Below are positions 1-8,813 of a stretch of 64,000 nt of DNA, piece by piece. Below the pieces are notes generated by a model that made no database searches, was not told where the DNA came from, and was given only the letters and a program-made list of their open reading frames with translations. The translations under genes were made by a program, and so were the position numbers. Position 1 is the stretch's first letter; the number at the start of each line of letters is the position of its first letter. Location: NCBI GenBank assembly GCA_045540015.1, contig JAZQGP010000028.1, positions 60,355 through 124,354 on the forward strand, read 5' to 3'. The stretch is from UMGS1387 sp045540015 (GTDB taxonomy: Bacteria; Bacillota; Clostridia; Oscillospirales; CAG-382).

Positions 1-696
1 ACAAATATCGGTGCAAGCCTGAAGTCGAGTGAAAGCTCTATCAGACTTTCCGAAAAATATGATTTTGTATACGCATCAGTCGGTGTTCATCCCTCGGATG
101 CGGTACGTGATATGCAAAATGCTGACTGGCTGACACGTATTGAACAGATGTACAGTCACGAAAAATGCGTTGCCATAGGCGAGATTGGACTTGACTATTA
201 CTGGACGCAGGATGATAAAGAGCAGCAGAAGGAATGCTTTCGTGCACAGATGGACTTAGCACAAAAGCTTTCTGCACCTGTTATTATACACGACAGAGAT
301 GCACACGCAGATGTTCTTGAAATAATGAAAGAGTTTCCCTCGGTAACGGGCGTTGTCCATAGCTTTTCGGGTAGCTATGAAATGGCAAAAGAGGTTATGA
401 ACCTCGGATATTACATCTCGGTCAACGGAGTTGTAACCTTTAAAAACGCAAGGAAAATTGTTGAGATTGTTGAGAGATTGAGAGAACTTCATCCCGATGC
501 AACAAAGAGAATTCTTGTGGAAACCGACTGCCCGTATCTTACACCCGTTCCTTTCAGAGGACAGCTTAACCACTCGGATTATATAAGCTTCACGGCAGAC
601 AAGTGTGCAGAGCTTCTGGGAATTACTCCTGAAGAGTTTTGCAGATTGACATATGAAAACGCGTGCCGTTTTTACGGATTGGAGTGTGACATATGA
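1..696 (+). CDS. tatD: TatD family metal-dependent hydrolase/DNase, 5' end outside the window
   Basis: This is a TIM-barrel amidohydrolase-fold nuclease of the TatD family, thought to act as a metal-dependent 3'-5' exonuclease in DNA repair or degradation. The reading frame is open from base 1, so the N-terminus with the first HxH metal ligands lies upstream and 231 residues are visible. The GVHPSD, GEIGLDYYW (metal-binding Glu), HDRDAH, HSFSG and ETDCPYL motifs appear in family order, and the C-terminus is complete. The stop codon overlaps the ATG of the next gene by 4 bp (ATGA), so the two are probably translationally coupled. TatD genes often sit beside metG and ksgA, but those would be outside this window. 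Family assignment is firm; the cellular substrate is unknown. Confidence 0.93.
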   Translation, partial: TNIGASLKSSESSIRLSEKYDFVYASVGVHPSDAVRDMQNADWLTRIEQMYSHEKCVAIGEIGLDYYWTQDDKEQQKECFRAQMDLAQKLSAPVIIHDRDAHADVLEIMKEFPSVTGVVHSFSGSYEMAKEVMNLGYYISVNGVVTFKNARKIVEIVERLRELHPDATKRILVETDCPYLTPVPFRGQLNHSDYISFTADKCAELLGITPEEFCRLTYENACRFYGLECDI

Positions 697-1424
697 AAAC
701 CGTGCTTGTAACAGGCGCTACAGGCGGAATAGGCAATGCAATTGCAACTGCTTTTGCAAAGAACGGCTATAATGTTGCCGTACATACCTTTTCTAAAATT
801 AAAAAGGCAGAGGCACTCTGCACCGAGCTTTCGCAGAATTTCGGTATAAAGGCAATTTCAGTTTGTGCAGATGTTTCAAAACAGAGCGAAGTTGACGCAA
901 TGATGAAAGAAATTTCATCGTTCTTTGGCGGTGTGGATGTTCTGGTCAATAACGCGGGCATATCGCAAATAAAAATGCTGTGTGACGTAACCGAAGAAGA
1001 TTGGGACAGAATGCTTGACGTAAATGTAAAAGGTGCATATCTGTGCACAAATGCTGTCACTTCTCACATGGTGCATAACAAGTGGGGAAGAATAATAAAC
1101 ATTTCTTCTGTATGGGGAGTGTGCGGTGCTTCCTGTGAGGTGCATTATTCGGCTTCAAAATCGGCACTTGTCGGATTTACAAAAGCACTCTCAAAAGAGC
1201 TTGCTCCAAGTGGCATTACTGTAAACTGCGTGTGTCCCGGTCTTATTGATACCGAGATGAACAGACATCTCTCAAATGACGAACTTTCGGATATAGTGGC
1301 GGATATACCTGTCGGAAGAATCGGCTCGCCTGAGGACGTCGCAAACTCCGTAATGTTCTTTGCTGATGAAAAAAGCTCATATGTAACGGCACAGACACTT
1401 AATGTTGACGGCGGATGGATTTAA
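693..1424 (+). CDS. SDR family oxidoreductase, 3-oxoacyl-ACP reductase (FabG)-like
   Basis: This is a classical short-chain dehydrogenase of 243 residues. It has the nucleotide-binding TGATGGIG motif at residues 7-14, NNAGIS near residue 87, and the catalytic set Ser139, Tyr152 and Lys156 (YSASK). The C-terminal NVDGGWI is typical of FabG-like proteins. It most resembles 3-oxoacyl-ACP reductases, but SDR substrates cannot be read from sequence and no other fatty-acid synthesis gene is nearby. The ATG overlaps the tatD stop by 4 bp, and a strong hairpin terminator follows within 15 bp, so it closes a tatD operon. Family is certain; the FabG role is a guess. Confidence 0.9.
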   Translation: MKTVLVTGATGGIGNAIATAFAKNGYNVAVHTFSKIKKAEALCTELSQNFGIKAISVCADVSKQSEVDAMMKEISSFFGGVDVLVNNAGISQIKMLCDVTEEDWDRMLDVNVKGAYLCTNAVTSHMVHNKWGRIINISSVWGVCGASCEVHYSASKSALVGFTKALSKELAPSGITVNCVCPGLIDTEMNRHLSNDELSDIVADIPVGRIGSPEDVANSVMFFADEKSSYVTAQTLNVDGGWI

Positions 1425-1438
1425 GAAAAAAATATACT

Positions 1439-1469
1439 AAAGAAGAAATCTTTGTGGTTTCTTCTTTTT
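1439..1469 (+). terminator. Rho-independent terminator after the SDR gene
   Basis: AAAGAAGAAATC and GGTTTCTTCTTT form a 12-bp stem around a 5-nt loop, and the 3' arm runs into a T-tract. It ends the tatD-SDR transcript. Confidence 0.85.
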
Positions 1470-1535
1470 GCTTATAATGCGGATTGAAAACAGTATAACA
1501 TCCGATTTTCTTAATTAAATTCCATTATTTCGTAA

Positions 1536-1563
1536 TTTACAATGTCGTAAAATGTGGTAAAAT
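1536..1563 (+). promoter_or_regulatory. Probable sigma-A promoter of the LamG-phosphoesterase gene
   Basis: TTTACA (1536-1541) and TAAAAT (1558-1563) are separated by 16 bp. They lie 35 bp before the start codon in an AT-rich gap that follows a terminator. Confidence 0.45.
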
Positions 1564-1597
1564 ATTAATATAAACACAGTAAAAGGAGTTGAATCTG

Positions 1598-4171
1598 ATG
1601 AAAAAAATGAGGGTTTTGCTTGTAGCTGCATTGCTTTTGGCTATGTGCGCATTCAGCATAGCTGTCAGTGCGTCAGAAGATATCGGCATGACTTTCACGG
1701 CAGAGGACTACTATTTCACAGCGAAGAATATAACAACATTCCCAAAGACATATGAAGCAACTGTTTGCTTTCCCAAGGATATGTCTACATCTGCAACAAG
1801 TGTGATATTCGGTAATTCCGGTGATTCAAGTATCAACGTTACGTCATTTCAGGTTACTAAAGACGGATATCCGCAGATTTACATAAAGGATGTTAACCAT
1901 CCGGACCAAACGCTGGGTGTGCCTTTTTCAAATGTAAGCCTTTTTACAGGAGAAAAAACGCATGTAGCCATAACTGTTGATAACGGAAATTATAAGTGCT
2001 ACATAAACGGAGAGCTTGTTCAGACGATTCCCGGTGTGGCATATTCATGGTATCCGTTGGAAATTGATTCACCTATGTATCTCGGAGGAGATATAAGAGA
2101 TGGAAACACATTGTATTTTAAAGGCACTATTTACGATGTTGCAATCTTTGATGAAGTAAGAACGGCTGACGAAATAGCTCTCGACTACGCTTGTCTTGAC
2201 TATACCGACGAAAGCCTCATGGCAGCATATGATGTTGAAGCAATCAGCGACGGAACAATGCCATTGTTTATTGAGGATAAGAGTGCTAACGGCATAAACC
2301 TTGTAACTTCATCGGGCGGTCTTGATTTTACCGCGGACCAATATTATGTTTCAAAGAACAATCTTACCGTGTTTCCGAAAACCTATGAAGCAACCATATA
2401 TTTTCCCGAAGACATGGAGTCTTCAACTGCGGGCGTGATTTTCGGCAATGCAGGTGACGCAAGCATCAACTGCACCTCCTTCCAAGTGTTCGCAAACGGA
2501 CATCCCGGATTTTATATCAGAGGTATCGGTGGAGATGAAACACTCGGTGTTGCGTTTTCCGATGTAAACGTTTATAACGGCAAGAAGACGCATCTTGCCA
2601 TAACAGTAGGAAACGGCTCGTATAAATGTTATGTGGACGGTGTTCTTGCACAGACAATAAACGGAGCGGCATTTTCAAATTTCTCCGTTGATATGAATTC
2701 AACAATGTTCATAGCAGGTGATTTCAGAGACGGAAATACACAGTATTTTAAGGGAATAGTTTATGATATTGCTATCTTTGACGATATCAGAACTGCCGAT
2801 GAAATTGAGGCAGACTTTCAGGGTGTTGCATATACTGACGAGAGTCTCATTGCAGCATATGAACTCGGCTACGACAAAAACGGAAGAAGACCGTCTGTAC
2901 TTTCCGATAAGAGCACAAACAGATTTGACTTTGACCTTGAAACCCCTTGGATTTACGAAAAGGAAGCTGTTACGGATTACGATTATTCCATGGCAGTAGT
3001 GGGTGATATCCAGACAATTACATACTATTATCCCGATAAGCTTCATCATATATTTGACTGGATTTGCGATAACGCTGGAGAAAAGAAAATGTCGCACGCA
3101 TTCGTGCTTGGCGATATAACAGATAAGGATCTGGACAGCGAATACGAGCTTGCAAAGCCTCTCATTCAGCAAATGGACGAGGTTGTGCCCTATACACTTG
3201 TAAGAGGAAACCACGACTCCAAAGAACAGTATAATAAGTATTTCACTTACGACGAGTTCGAAAATGTAAACGGCGGAAGCTACGACGGAACAATGCTTAA
3301 CACTTATCAGTTCTTTAATGTGGGGGACACAAAGTTCATGTCGCTTGCACTTGATATCGGAGCAGGTGATGATGTTCTTGCATGGGCAAGTGAGGTTATC
3401 GAAGAGAACCCCGATACAAATGTCATTGTTTCAACTCATATCTACATGAACAGCGACGGTTCACTTATGACCGAAGGTGTAGAAATGAACCCTGTTACCT
3501 GGTACGGCGGCGAAAAATATGCAGATGAAACCTGGACCGATTTCCTTTCACAGCATGAAAACATTGTGCTTGTGCTGTGCGGACATATTTCAACAGACAC
3601 AATTGTTGTAAGACAGGATAAGGGCGTAAACGGTAACACCGTAACGCAGATACTCGTTGACCCGCAGAAAACCGATAAGACAATAGGTGCATGCGGACTT
3701 GTTGCAATGCTGTATTTCAAGAATGACGGTAAAACCGTTGAGGTTGAATATTATTCGACGGTTAATGAAGCATACTTCCTTGAAGAAAACCAGTTTACTT
3801 TTGAAATAGACCTTGTTGATACCGAGGAAGAAACACCCGAGCAGGATGAAGTAAGTATTGAAAGCATCACTCTCCTTGATGCTTCATATAATGAAATTGA
3901 TTTCATTCCCGACAGTGCTTTCTATGCACAGGTTGCACTTACAAACAACACCTACAGCGGATTTGTCACGGTCATTGTTACAACCTACGATGCTGACGGA
4001 AGAATGCTTGGTACGGATTTTCTGTATGCTGATCCCGATAAGGAAAAAACCGTTACTTTCGGAACACAGATTAGTAATTCGGACGGAAAGGTTGCCAAAA
4101 TCAAGGCAATGGCAGTGTCAAATCTTAAAAGCCTGAAGGTGCTTACCGAGTCTGTCGAAATAACAAAATAG
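1598..4171 (+). CDS. Secreted protein with two LamG-like domains and a calcineurin-like metallophosphoesterase domain
   Basis: This is an 857-residue exported protein. The ATG at 1598 lies 9 nt after GGAG and gives a clean signal peptide (MKKMR, a hydrophobic stretch, then VSA before SED). A TTG three codons earlier is possible but sits directly on the Shine-Dalgarno. Two LamG/concanavalin-like units at about residues 30-205 and 243-420 are clear internal duplicates, sharing FPKTYEAT, the RDGNT.YFKG core and the IFD..RTADEI end. Residues about 460-705 form a calcineurin-like phosphoesterase with GDIQ, GDITDKD, RGNHD, STHIYM and CGHIS, the family's metal-ligand motifs. The last 150 residues are a beta-rich tail with no recognised domain. 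LamG modules usually bind carbohydrate, so a cell-surface phosphodiesterase or phosphatase on glycan-linked substrates is likely. It is monocistronic, with its own promoter and terminator. Confidence 0.85.
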   Translation: MKKMRVLLVAALLLAMCAFSIAVSASEDIGMTFTAEDYYFTAKNITTFPKTYEATVCFPKDMSTSATSVIFGNSGDSSINVTSFQVTKDGYPQIYIKDVNHPDQTLGVPFSNVSLFTGEKTHVAITVDNGNYKCYINGELVQTIPGVAYSWYPLEIDSPMYLGGDIRDGNTLYFKGTIYDVAIFDEVRTADEIALDYACLDYTDESLMAAYDVEAISDGTMPLFIEDKSANGINLVTSSGGLDFTADQYYVSKNNLTVFPKTYEATIYFPEDMESSTAGVIFGNAGDASINCTSFQVFANGHPGFYIRGIGGDETLGVAFSDVNVYNGKKTHLAITVGNGSYKCYVDGVLAQTINGAAFSNFSVDMNSTMFIAGDFRDGNTQYFKGIVYDIAIFDDIRTADEIEADFQGVAYTDESLIAAYELGYDKNGRRPSVLSDKSTNRFDFDLETPWIYEKEAVTDYDYSMAVVGDIQTITYYYPDKLHHIFDWICDNAGEKKMSHAFVLGDITDKDLDSEYELAKPLIQQMDEVVPYTLVRGNHDSKEQYNKYFTYDEFENVNGGSYDGTMLNTYQFFNVGDTKFMSLALDIGAGDDVLAWASEVIEENPDTNVIVSTHIYMNSDGSLMTEGVEMNPVTWYGGEKYADETWTDFLSQHENIVLVLCGHISTDTIVVRQDKGVNGNTVTQILVDPQKTDKTIGACGLVAMLYFKNDGKTVEVEYYSTVNEAYFLEENQFTFEIDLVDTEEETPEQDEVSIESITLLDASYNEIDFIPDSAFYAQVALTNNTYSGFVTVIVTTYDADGRMLGTDFLYADPDKEKTVTFGTQISNSDGKVAKIKAMAVSNLKSLKVLTESVEITK

Positions 4172-4188
4172 ACTCCTCTTTTTCCAAT

Positions 4189-4230
4189 ATTCCCCGATGC
4201 TGCACCTTGTGCGGTGACGGGGAATTTTTC
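4189..4230 (+). terminator. Rho-independent terminator after the LamG-phosphoesterase gene
   Basis: ATTCCCCG (4189-4196) pairs with CGGGGAAT (4218-4225), the apical part can also fold, and TTTTTC follows. Confidence 0.85.
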
Positions 4231-4281
4231 TTTTTCTTTAAAATGGCAAAATATAGTGCAAAAAATGAAAAACGCAGGCTC

Positions 4282-4310
4282 TTGAATTTGAATTAAAACT
4301 AATGTATAAT
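4282..4310 (+). promoter_or_regulatory. Sigma-A promoter of the 627-residue unknown protein
   Basis: TTGAAT (4282-4287), a 17-bp spacer and a consensus TATAAT (4305-4310) lie 33 bp before the ATG. Confidence 0.7.
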
Positions 4311-4342
4311 TAATAAAAATATTATTTTGGGTGAATGTGAAT

Positions 4343-6226
4343 ATGTATAAAATATCTGTTCCGGTAATGGTAGGTAATTTCCCTAGATGCGGCGGTAAAG
4401 AAAAATACCTTGAAGAACTCAGAAGAATAGGTGCACAGCGTGTTTTCTTTGCACTCGGAGGTGTTCCTGCAAATAAAGAGCAGGAGAATTTTGAACTTTC
4501 AAGTATAAAAGAAAATGCCGATTTTTTTAAATCTCACGGTTTTGAGGTAGGCACATGGATGTGGACGTATCTCTATAACGGAGAACGTAATTTTACTCCT
4601 CTTACTTATGTTAACGGATACCAAAAAAAATCCCATGCCTGTCCTCTTGATGAGAATTATAAAAAGGCTGTCGGAGAGCGTATAATGAATATAGCAAAAT
4701 GCGGTGTTGACATGATAATGTTCGATGACGATTACAGATACGGCTTTATGACAGGCGGCGAGAGCATACTTTGTATGTGTGATGAGCACATGAAAAGAAT
4801 CCGTGATATTCTCGGTGAAGACATAATGCCCGAAGAGCTTCAGAAAAAGGCACTTACCGGCGGACCTAATAAATACAGATCTGCATGGATGAAGGTAAAC
4901 GGTGATTCGCTTCGTGAGTTTGCGGAAAATGCAAGAGAATACCTTGATAAGGTAAATCCGGATATCCGTATGGGCGTGTGTGCCTGTATGTCAACCTGGG
5001 ACCAGGATGGGTTTGATCCCGCGTCTGTTTCACGGGCTCTTGCGGGTAAAACAAAGCCGTTTCTCCGTCTTATCGGAGCGCCTTACTGGGCTGTTGATAA
5101 ATCGTGGGGAAACAGACTGCAGAATGTCATTGAGCTTTCCAGAATGGAAAGAGCGTGGTGTGGCGACGGTATTGAAATTTTCTGCGAGGGTGACGCTTAT
5201 CCGAGACCGAGAACAAACTGTCCTGCGGCTTTCATGGAGCTTTTCGATATGGCAATGCGTGCAGACGGCACAACCGACGGACTTTTGAAATATGCTCTTG
5301 ACTATAATTCCACAATAGATTACGAACGCGGTTATATCGACAGACACGTGAGAAACGCATACATTTATGACGGAATTGAGAAAGCATTTTCAGGTAAAGA
5401 AGCTGTCGGTGTGAGAGTTTACGAGCAAATGAAAAAGCTTGAGAATATGGTAATTCCTCAGGTTGTCGAGGGTAGTGCAAAAATTGAAGATTTGTTTTTC
5501 TCACCGTCTTCAAGAATGCTTGCAGATAATTCTGTTCCGACTACTTATTACGGTGAGGGCGTGTGCGGTATCGCTTTTGGTGAGGATGCAAAATATGTGC
5601 CAAAAGAAGCTCTTAAAAAGGGCATGATACTCGACCTTCGCGGTGCTGAAATACTTGAAGAACGTGGCATTGATACGGGGCTTGAAAGCCGTGGCGAGCT
5701 TGGCAGAAATGTCGGTGAAGAACGCTTTGAAATATATAAAGAACAGATAAGCGTAAATAACGGTCACCGCATCTATGACGTAAAACTCAAAGCTGGCGCA
5801 AAGGTGCAGAGCATGTTCTCCTCAAATACACCTGCTTCATACATTTATGAAAACGCCGAAGGCTGTAAATTCCTCGTGTTTTGCTTTGACGGGCATTTCG
5901 GAAATGAAAGTCTGAGAAGAAGCTATGTAAGGTCAAGACAGATAAAGGATGCTGTTAAGTGGATGACAGGAAAAGCGCTTCCCGCATATTGCTACGGCAA
6001 CCCCGACCTTTATATCATGGCAAAGAAGAATGAAAATGCGATGGCGGTCGGTCTGTGGAATATCTTTGCAGATGACGTTATAAGCCCCGTTGTTGAGCTT
6101 GATGAAGGCTACACGGAAATCTCGTTTATTAACTGTACGGGAAGAATAGAAGGGGATAAGGTTTATCTTTCCGACATTGCACCGTTCAGCTTTGCGGGAT
6201 TTGAGGTCAAAAACGGGACATTATAA
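4343..6226 (+). CDS. Unrecognised protein with a TIM-barrel glycoside-hydrolase-like N-terminal half
   Basis: I do not recognise a named family. The ATG at 4343 gives 627 residues and is preceded at about 9 nt by GGGTGA; in-frame GTGs at 4331 and 4337 are alternatives. There is no signal peptide, so it is probably cytoplasmic. The first 300 residues alternate predicted strands and helices with acidic motifs at strand ends (VDMIMFDDDYR, ADGTTDG), which looks like a (beta/alpha)8 glycosidase or isomerase barrel. The C-terminal third is beta-rich, as in the accessory domains of glycosidases. A protein of similar size and style lies at 61344-63275. The next genes downstream are dehydrogenases with their own promoter. 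Sugar-related function is only an inference. Confidence 0.6.
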   Translation: MYKISVPVMVGNFPRCGGKEKYLEELRRIGAQRVFFALGGVPANKEQENFELSSIKENADFFKSHGFEVGTWMWTYLYNGERNFTPLTYVNGYQKKSHACPLDENYKKAVGERIMNIAKCGVDMIMFDDDYRYGFMTGGESILCMCDEHMKRIRDILGEDIMPEELQKKALTGGPNKYRSAWMKVNGDSLREFAENAREYLDKVNPDIRMGVCACMSTWDQDGFDPASVSRALAGKTKPFLRLIGAPYWAVDKSWGNRLQNVIELSRMERAWCGDGIEIFCEGDAYPRPRTNCPAAFMELFDMAMRADGTTDGLLKYALDYNSTIDYERGYIDRHVRNAYIYDGIEKAFSGKEAVGVRVYEQMKKLENMVIPQVVEGSAKIEDLFFSPSSRMLADNSVPTTYYGEGVCGIAFGEDAKYVPKEALKKGMILDLRGAEILEERGIDTGLESRGELGRNVGEERFEIYKEQISVNNGHRIYDVKLKAGAKVQSMFSSNTPASYIYENAEGCKFLVFCFDGHFGNESLRRSYVRSRQIKDAVKWMTGKALPAYCYGNPDLYIMAKKNENAMAVGLWNIFADDVISPVVELDEGYTEISFINCTGRIEGDKVYLSDIAPFSFAGFEVKNGTL

Positions 6227-6254
6227 ATTACAGGTAAAAAAGTGTAATATCGGG

Positions 6255-6283
6255 TTGACAAAATTATTATGTTGTGCTAGAAT
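6255..6283 (+). promoter_or_regulatory. Strong sigma-A promoter of the Ldh_2-malic enzyme operon
   Basis: TTGACA (6255-6260), a 17-bp spacer and TAGAAT (6278-6283) with TGC just before the -10 (extended -10). The leader to the ATG is about 100 nt and contains a small ACCTT...AAGGT hairpin at 6320-6336. Confidence 0.8.
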
Positions 6284-6390
6284 ATAGGCGGTACAGAGAT
6301 TTGGAGACGTATCAGAATAGACCTTTTTAAAGAAGGTTTGTTTTGGTGCGTTTTTTTGTACGTATAATTTTGGACTTTGGAGGGATACAA

Positions 6391-7503
6391 ATGAAAAAGA
6401 ACAATATCGTAGATTGGAAAACAATAACTGATTTTGTAATTGACGCTTTTACCGGGTACGGAATCCCGAGAGAAGATGCAGAAATATGTGCGGATGTTCT
6501 TCTTGAGTCGGATAAGAGAGGCATAGAGTCACACGGCGTAAACCGCTTTAAGCCCGTATATCTCGATAGAATAAGAGACGGGATCCAGAACCCCGTAACA
6601 AACTTTGAAATAATCAAAGAAACCCCCACTACAGCTGTTGTTGACGGACATGACGGTATGGGACAGGTTATAGGTTATAAGGCAATGAAAATGGCGATTG
6701 CCAAGGCTAAGGAATACGGCATGGGTATGGTAGTTGTACGTAACTCCTGCCACTACGGTATAGCGGGTTACTATACTTCTATGGCTGCAAAAGAAGGCTG
6801 TATCGGTATGACAGGTACAAATGCACGTCCTACTGTTGCTCCTACTTTCGGTGTGGAAGGCATGTTCGGAACAAACCCTCTTACTTTGGGCGTCCCTACA
6901 GATGAGCCGTTCGATTTCAACTTTGACGCAGCAAGCTCTACATATCAGAATGGTAAGCTTGAATATTATGCACGTATCGGCAAGGATGCTCCTAAGGGTG
7001 CACTCGTTAACACCAAGGGCGAATCTTATGAGGGATCTTCAGCAGATGCTCTCAAAGCTATGGCACGAGGCGAAGCAGCACTTTGTACATTGGGTGGACC
7101 CGGTGAAGAAGGATGCGGCTATAAAGGTTACGGCTTTGCCTTGTTTGTTGAACTTCTTTCGTCTGTTCTTCAGGACGGTAGCTACGGTAAGGCTCTTACA
7201 GGCAGAGATGCTGACGGAAACAAAGTGCCTTACAGTCTCGGTCATTTCTTCATTGCAATTGATACAGATCACTTCCTGGGAGAAGACGTCTGCAGAAAGA
7301 AGGCAGGCGAAATCTGTCGCAGCGTGCGTTCTGCAAAGAAGGCTCCTGATGCAGAGCGTATATATACTGCAGGCGAGAAGGAATACGAAATCCGCCTTGC
7401 GAGAAAAGACGGCGTGCCGATAAACGAATCTGTTCAGAAGGAAATCATGCAGGTGCGTGACGAACTTGGTCTTACTCAGTACAAATTTCCTTGGGAGGAA
7501 TAA
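6391..7503 (+). CDS. Ldh_2 family NAD(P)-dependent malate/L-lactate/ureidoglycolate dehydrogenase
   Basis: This is a 370-residue cytoplasmic oxidoreductase of the malate/L-lactate dehydrogenase superfamily (Ldh_2), unrelated to classical LDH/MDH. Family signatures are ESHGVNRF, DGHDGMGQ, SCHYGIAGYY, GMFGTNPLTLG and GPGEEGCGYKGYG. The ATG at 6391 is chosen because GGAGGG ends 6 nt upstream; an earlier in-frame GTG at 6343 has no ribosome binding site. Members oxidise malate, sulfolactate, ureidoglycolate or 2,3-diketogulonate, and sequence alone does not separate these. The malic enzyme 3 nt downstream makes malate the most economical guess: both enzymes would then work on the malate/oxaloacetate/pyruvate node. 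Confidence 0.88.
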   Translation: MKKNNIVDWKTITDFVIDAFTGYGIPREDAEICADVLLESDKRGIESHGVNRFKPVYLDRIRDGIQNPVTNFEIIKETPTTAVVDGHDGMGQVIGYKAMKMAIAKAKEYGMGMVVVRNSCHYGIAGYYTSMAAKEGCIGMTGTNARPTVAPTFGVEGMFGTNPLTLGVPTDEPFDFNFDAASSTYQNGKLEYYARIGKDAPKGALVNTKGESYEGSSADALKAMARGEAALCTLGGPGEEGCGYKGYGFALFVELLSSVLQDGSYGKALTGRDADGNKVPYSLGHFFIAIDTDHFLGEDVCRKKAGEICRSVRSAKKAPDAERIYTAGEKEYEIRLARKDGVPINESVQKEIMQVRDELGLTQYKFPWEE

Positions 7504-7506
7504 TTT

Positions 7507-8679
7507 ATGGATATCAGACAGGAATCACTTAAAAAGCATTATGAATGGAACGGAAAAATAGAGGTTATTTCCCGTGCACCCATTAATTCAAGAGAGGATT
7601 TGTCGCTTGCATATACTCCGGGCGTTGCTGAGCCTTGTCTTGAAATAAATAAAGATATAAATAAATCTTACGAGCTTACACGCCGTTCAAACCTTGTTGC
7701 TGTTATTACAGACGGCACGGCAGTGCTGGGACTCGGAGATATCGGCCCTGAAGCCGGCATGCCGGTAATGGAGGGGAAATGCGCGCTTTTTAAAACATTT
7801 GCTGATGTAGACGCTTTTCCTCTTTGTATAAAGTCAAAGGATGTTGACGAGATTGTACGTACCATATATCTGCTTTCGGGAAGCTTTGGCGGTATTAATC
7901 TTGAAGATATTTCAGCTCCGCGTTGCTTTGAGATTGAGCGGAAATTAAAAGAAATCTGTGACATTCCGATTTTCCATGACGATCAGCACGGAACTGCCAT
8001 TGTTGTTGCGGCGGCTCTTATCAATGCATTGAAGCTTGTTAAAAAGGAAATGGGAAAAGTAAAGGTTGTAATAAACGGAGCAGGTTCTGCAGGTATTGCA
8101 ATAGGAAAGCATCTCATGAATATGGGTGTTAAGAACCTTACCTTCTGCGACCGCTTTGGAATTATCTGCGAGGGTGATGAAAACAACAATCCCGCACAGG
8201 AGGAAATTGCAAAGGTAACAAACCTGGAGCATAAGAAGGGAAGCCTTTCGGATGCGCTTTGCGGTGCTGATGTGTTTATAGGTGTTTCTGCACCTAATCT
8301 TGTAACACCCGAAATGGTAAAATCCATGGCAAACGATGCAATTCTTTTCCCAATGGCAAATCCTACGCCGGAAATTATGCCCGATGCTGCAAAGGCGGCA
8401 GGTGCAAGAGTTGTAGGTACGGGACGCTCTGATTTCCCGAACCAGATAAACAACGTCCTTGCATTTCCGGGCATTTTCAGAGGAGCGCTCGATTGCAGAG
8501 CTTCATGTATAAATGAAGAAATGAAGGTGGCAACCTCATATGCTCTTGCATCTCTCATTCCCGATGATGAAATAACCGAGGATAATATTATTGCTCCCGC
8601 ACTTGATAAGAGGGTTGCACAGGTTGTTGCACAGGCGGTAATTAAAACTGCAAAGGAAACTGGAGTAGCAAGAATATAA
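7507..8679 (+). CDS. NAD(P)-dependent malic enzyme
   Basis: This 390-residue protein is a short bacterial malic enzyme, decarboxylating malate to pyruvate and CO2 with reduction of NAD(P). Visible motifs are LAYTPGVAEPC, GLGDIGPEAGMPVMEGK (catalytic Lys region), FHDDQHGTA (metal ligands) and the Rossmann GAGSAGIAI. Length matches the small-subunit bacterial type without a phosphotransacetylase tail. It starts 3 nt after the Ldh_2 stop, with GGAGG inside the end of that gene, so the two form an operon. A hairpin terminator follows at 8700. Confidence 0.95.
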   Translation: MDIRQESLKKHYEWNGKIEVISRAPINSREDLSLAYTPGVAEPCLEINKDINKSYELTRRSNLVAVITDGTAVLGLGDIGPEAGMPVMEGKCALFKTFADVDAFPLCIKSKDVDEIVRTIYLLSGSFGGINLEDISAPRCFEIERKLKEICDIPIFHDDQHGTAIVVAAALINALKLVKKEMGKVKVVINGAGSAGIAIGKHLMNMGVKNLTFCDRFGIICEGDENNNPAQEEIAKVTNLEHKKGSLSDALCGADVFIGVSAPNLVTPEMVKSMANDAILFPMANPTPEIMPDAAKAAGARVVGTGRSDFPNQINNVLAFPGIFRGALDCRASCINEEMKVATSYALASLIPDDEITEDNIIAPALDKRVAQVVAQAVIKTAKETGVARI

Positions 8680-8699
8680 ACAAATACAGGGTTGTATTT

Positions 8700-8732
8700 A
8701 AGCGGTGAATTGTATGTCACCGCTTGACTTTA
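8700..8732 (+). terminator. Terminator-like hairpin after malic enzyme
   Basis: AAGCGGTGA (8700-8708) pairs perfectly with TCACCGCTT (8717-8725), but the T-tract is broken (GACTTTATTT). The right arm overlaps the -35 of the next promoter. Confidence 0.6.
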
Positions 8733-8751
8733 TTTATAAATGTGTTATAAT
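8724..8751 (+). promoter_or_regulatory. Sigma-A promoter of the glpP-HAD-HAD operon
   Basis: TTGACT (8724-8729), a 16-bp spacer and TATAAT (8746-8751), 62 bp before the glpP start. Confidence 0.7.
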
Positions 8752-8813
8752 TACGTGCGAAGAATGTAACAATGCTACGGTATATAATTTTGTTGAAAGA
8801 GGCTGTGAAAACA

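Noticed and set aside
7983..8720. 245-residue open frame on the minus strand
   Set aside because: It is a mirror of malic enzyme codons; no start signal or domain.
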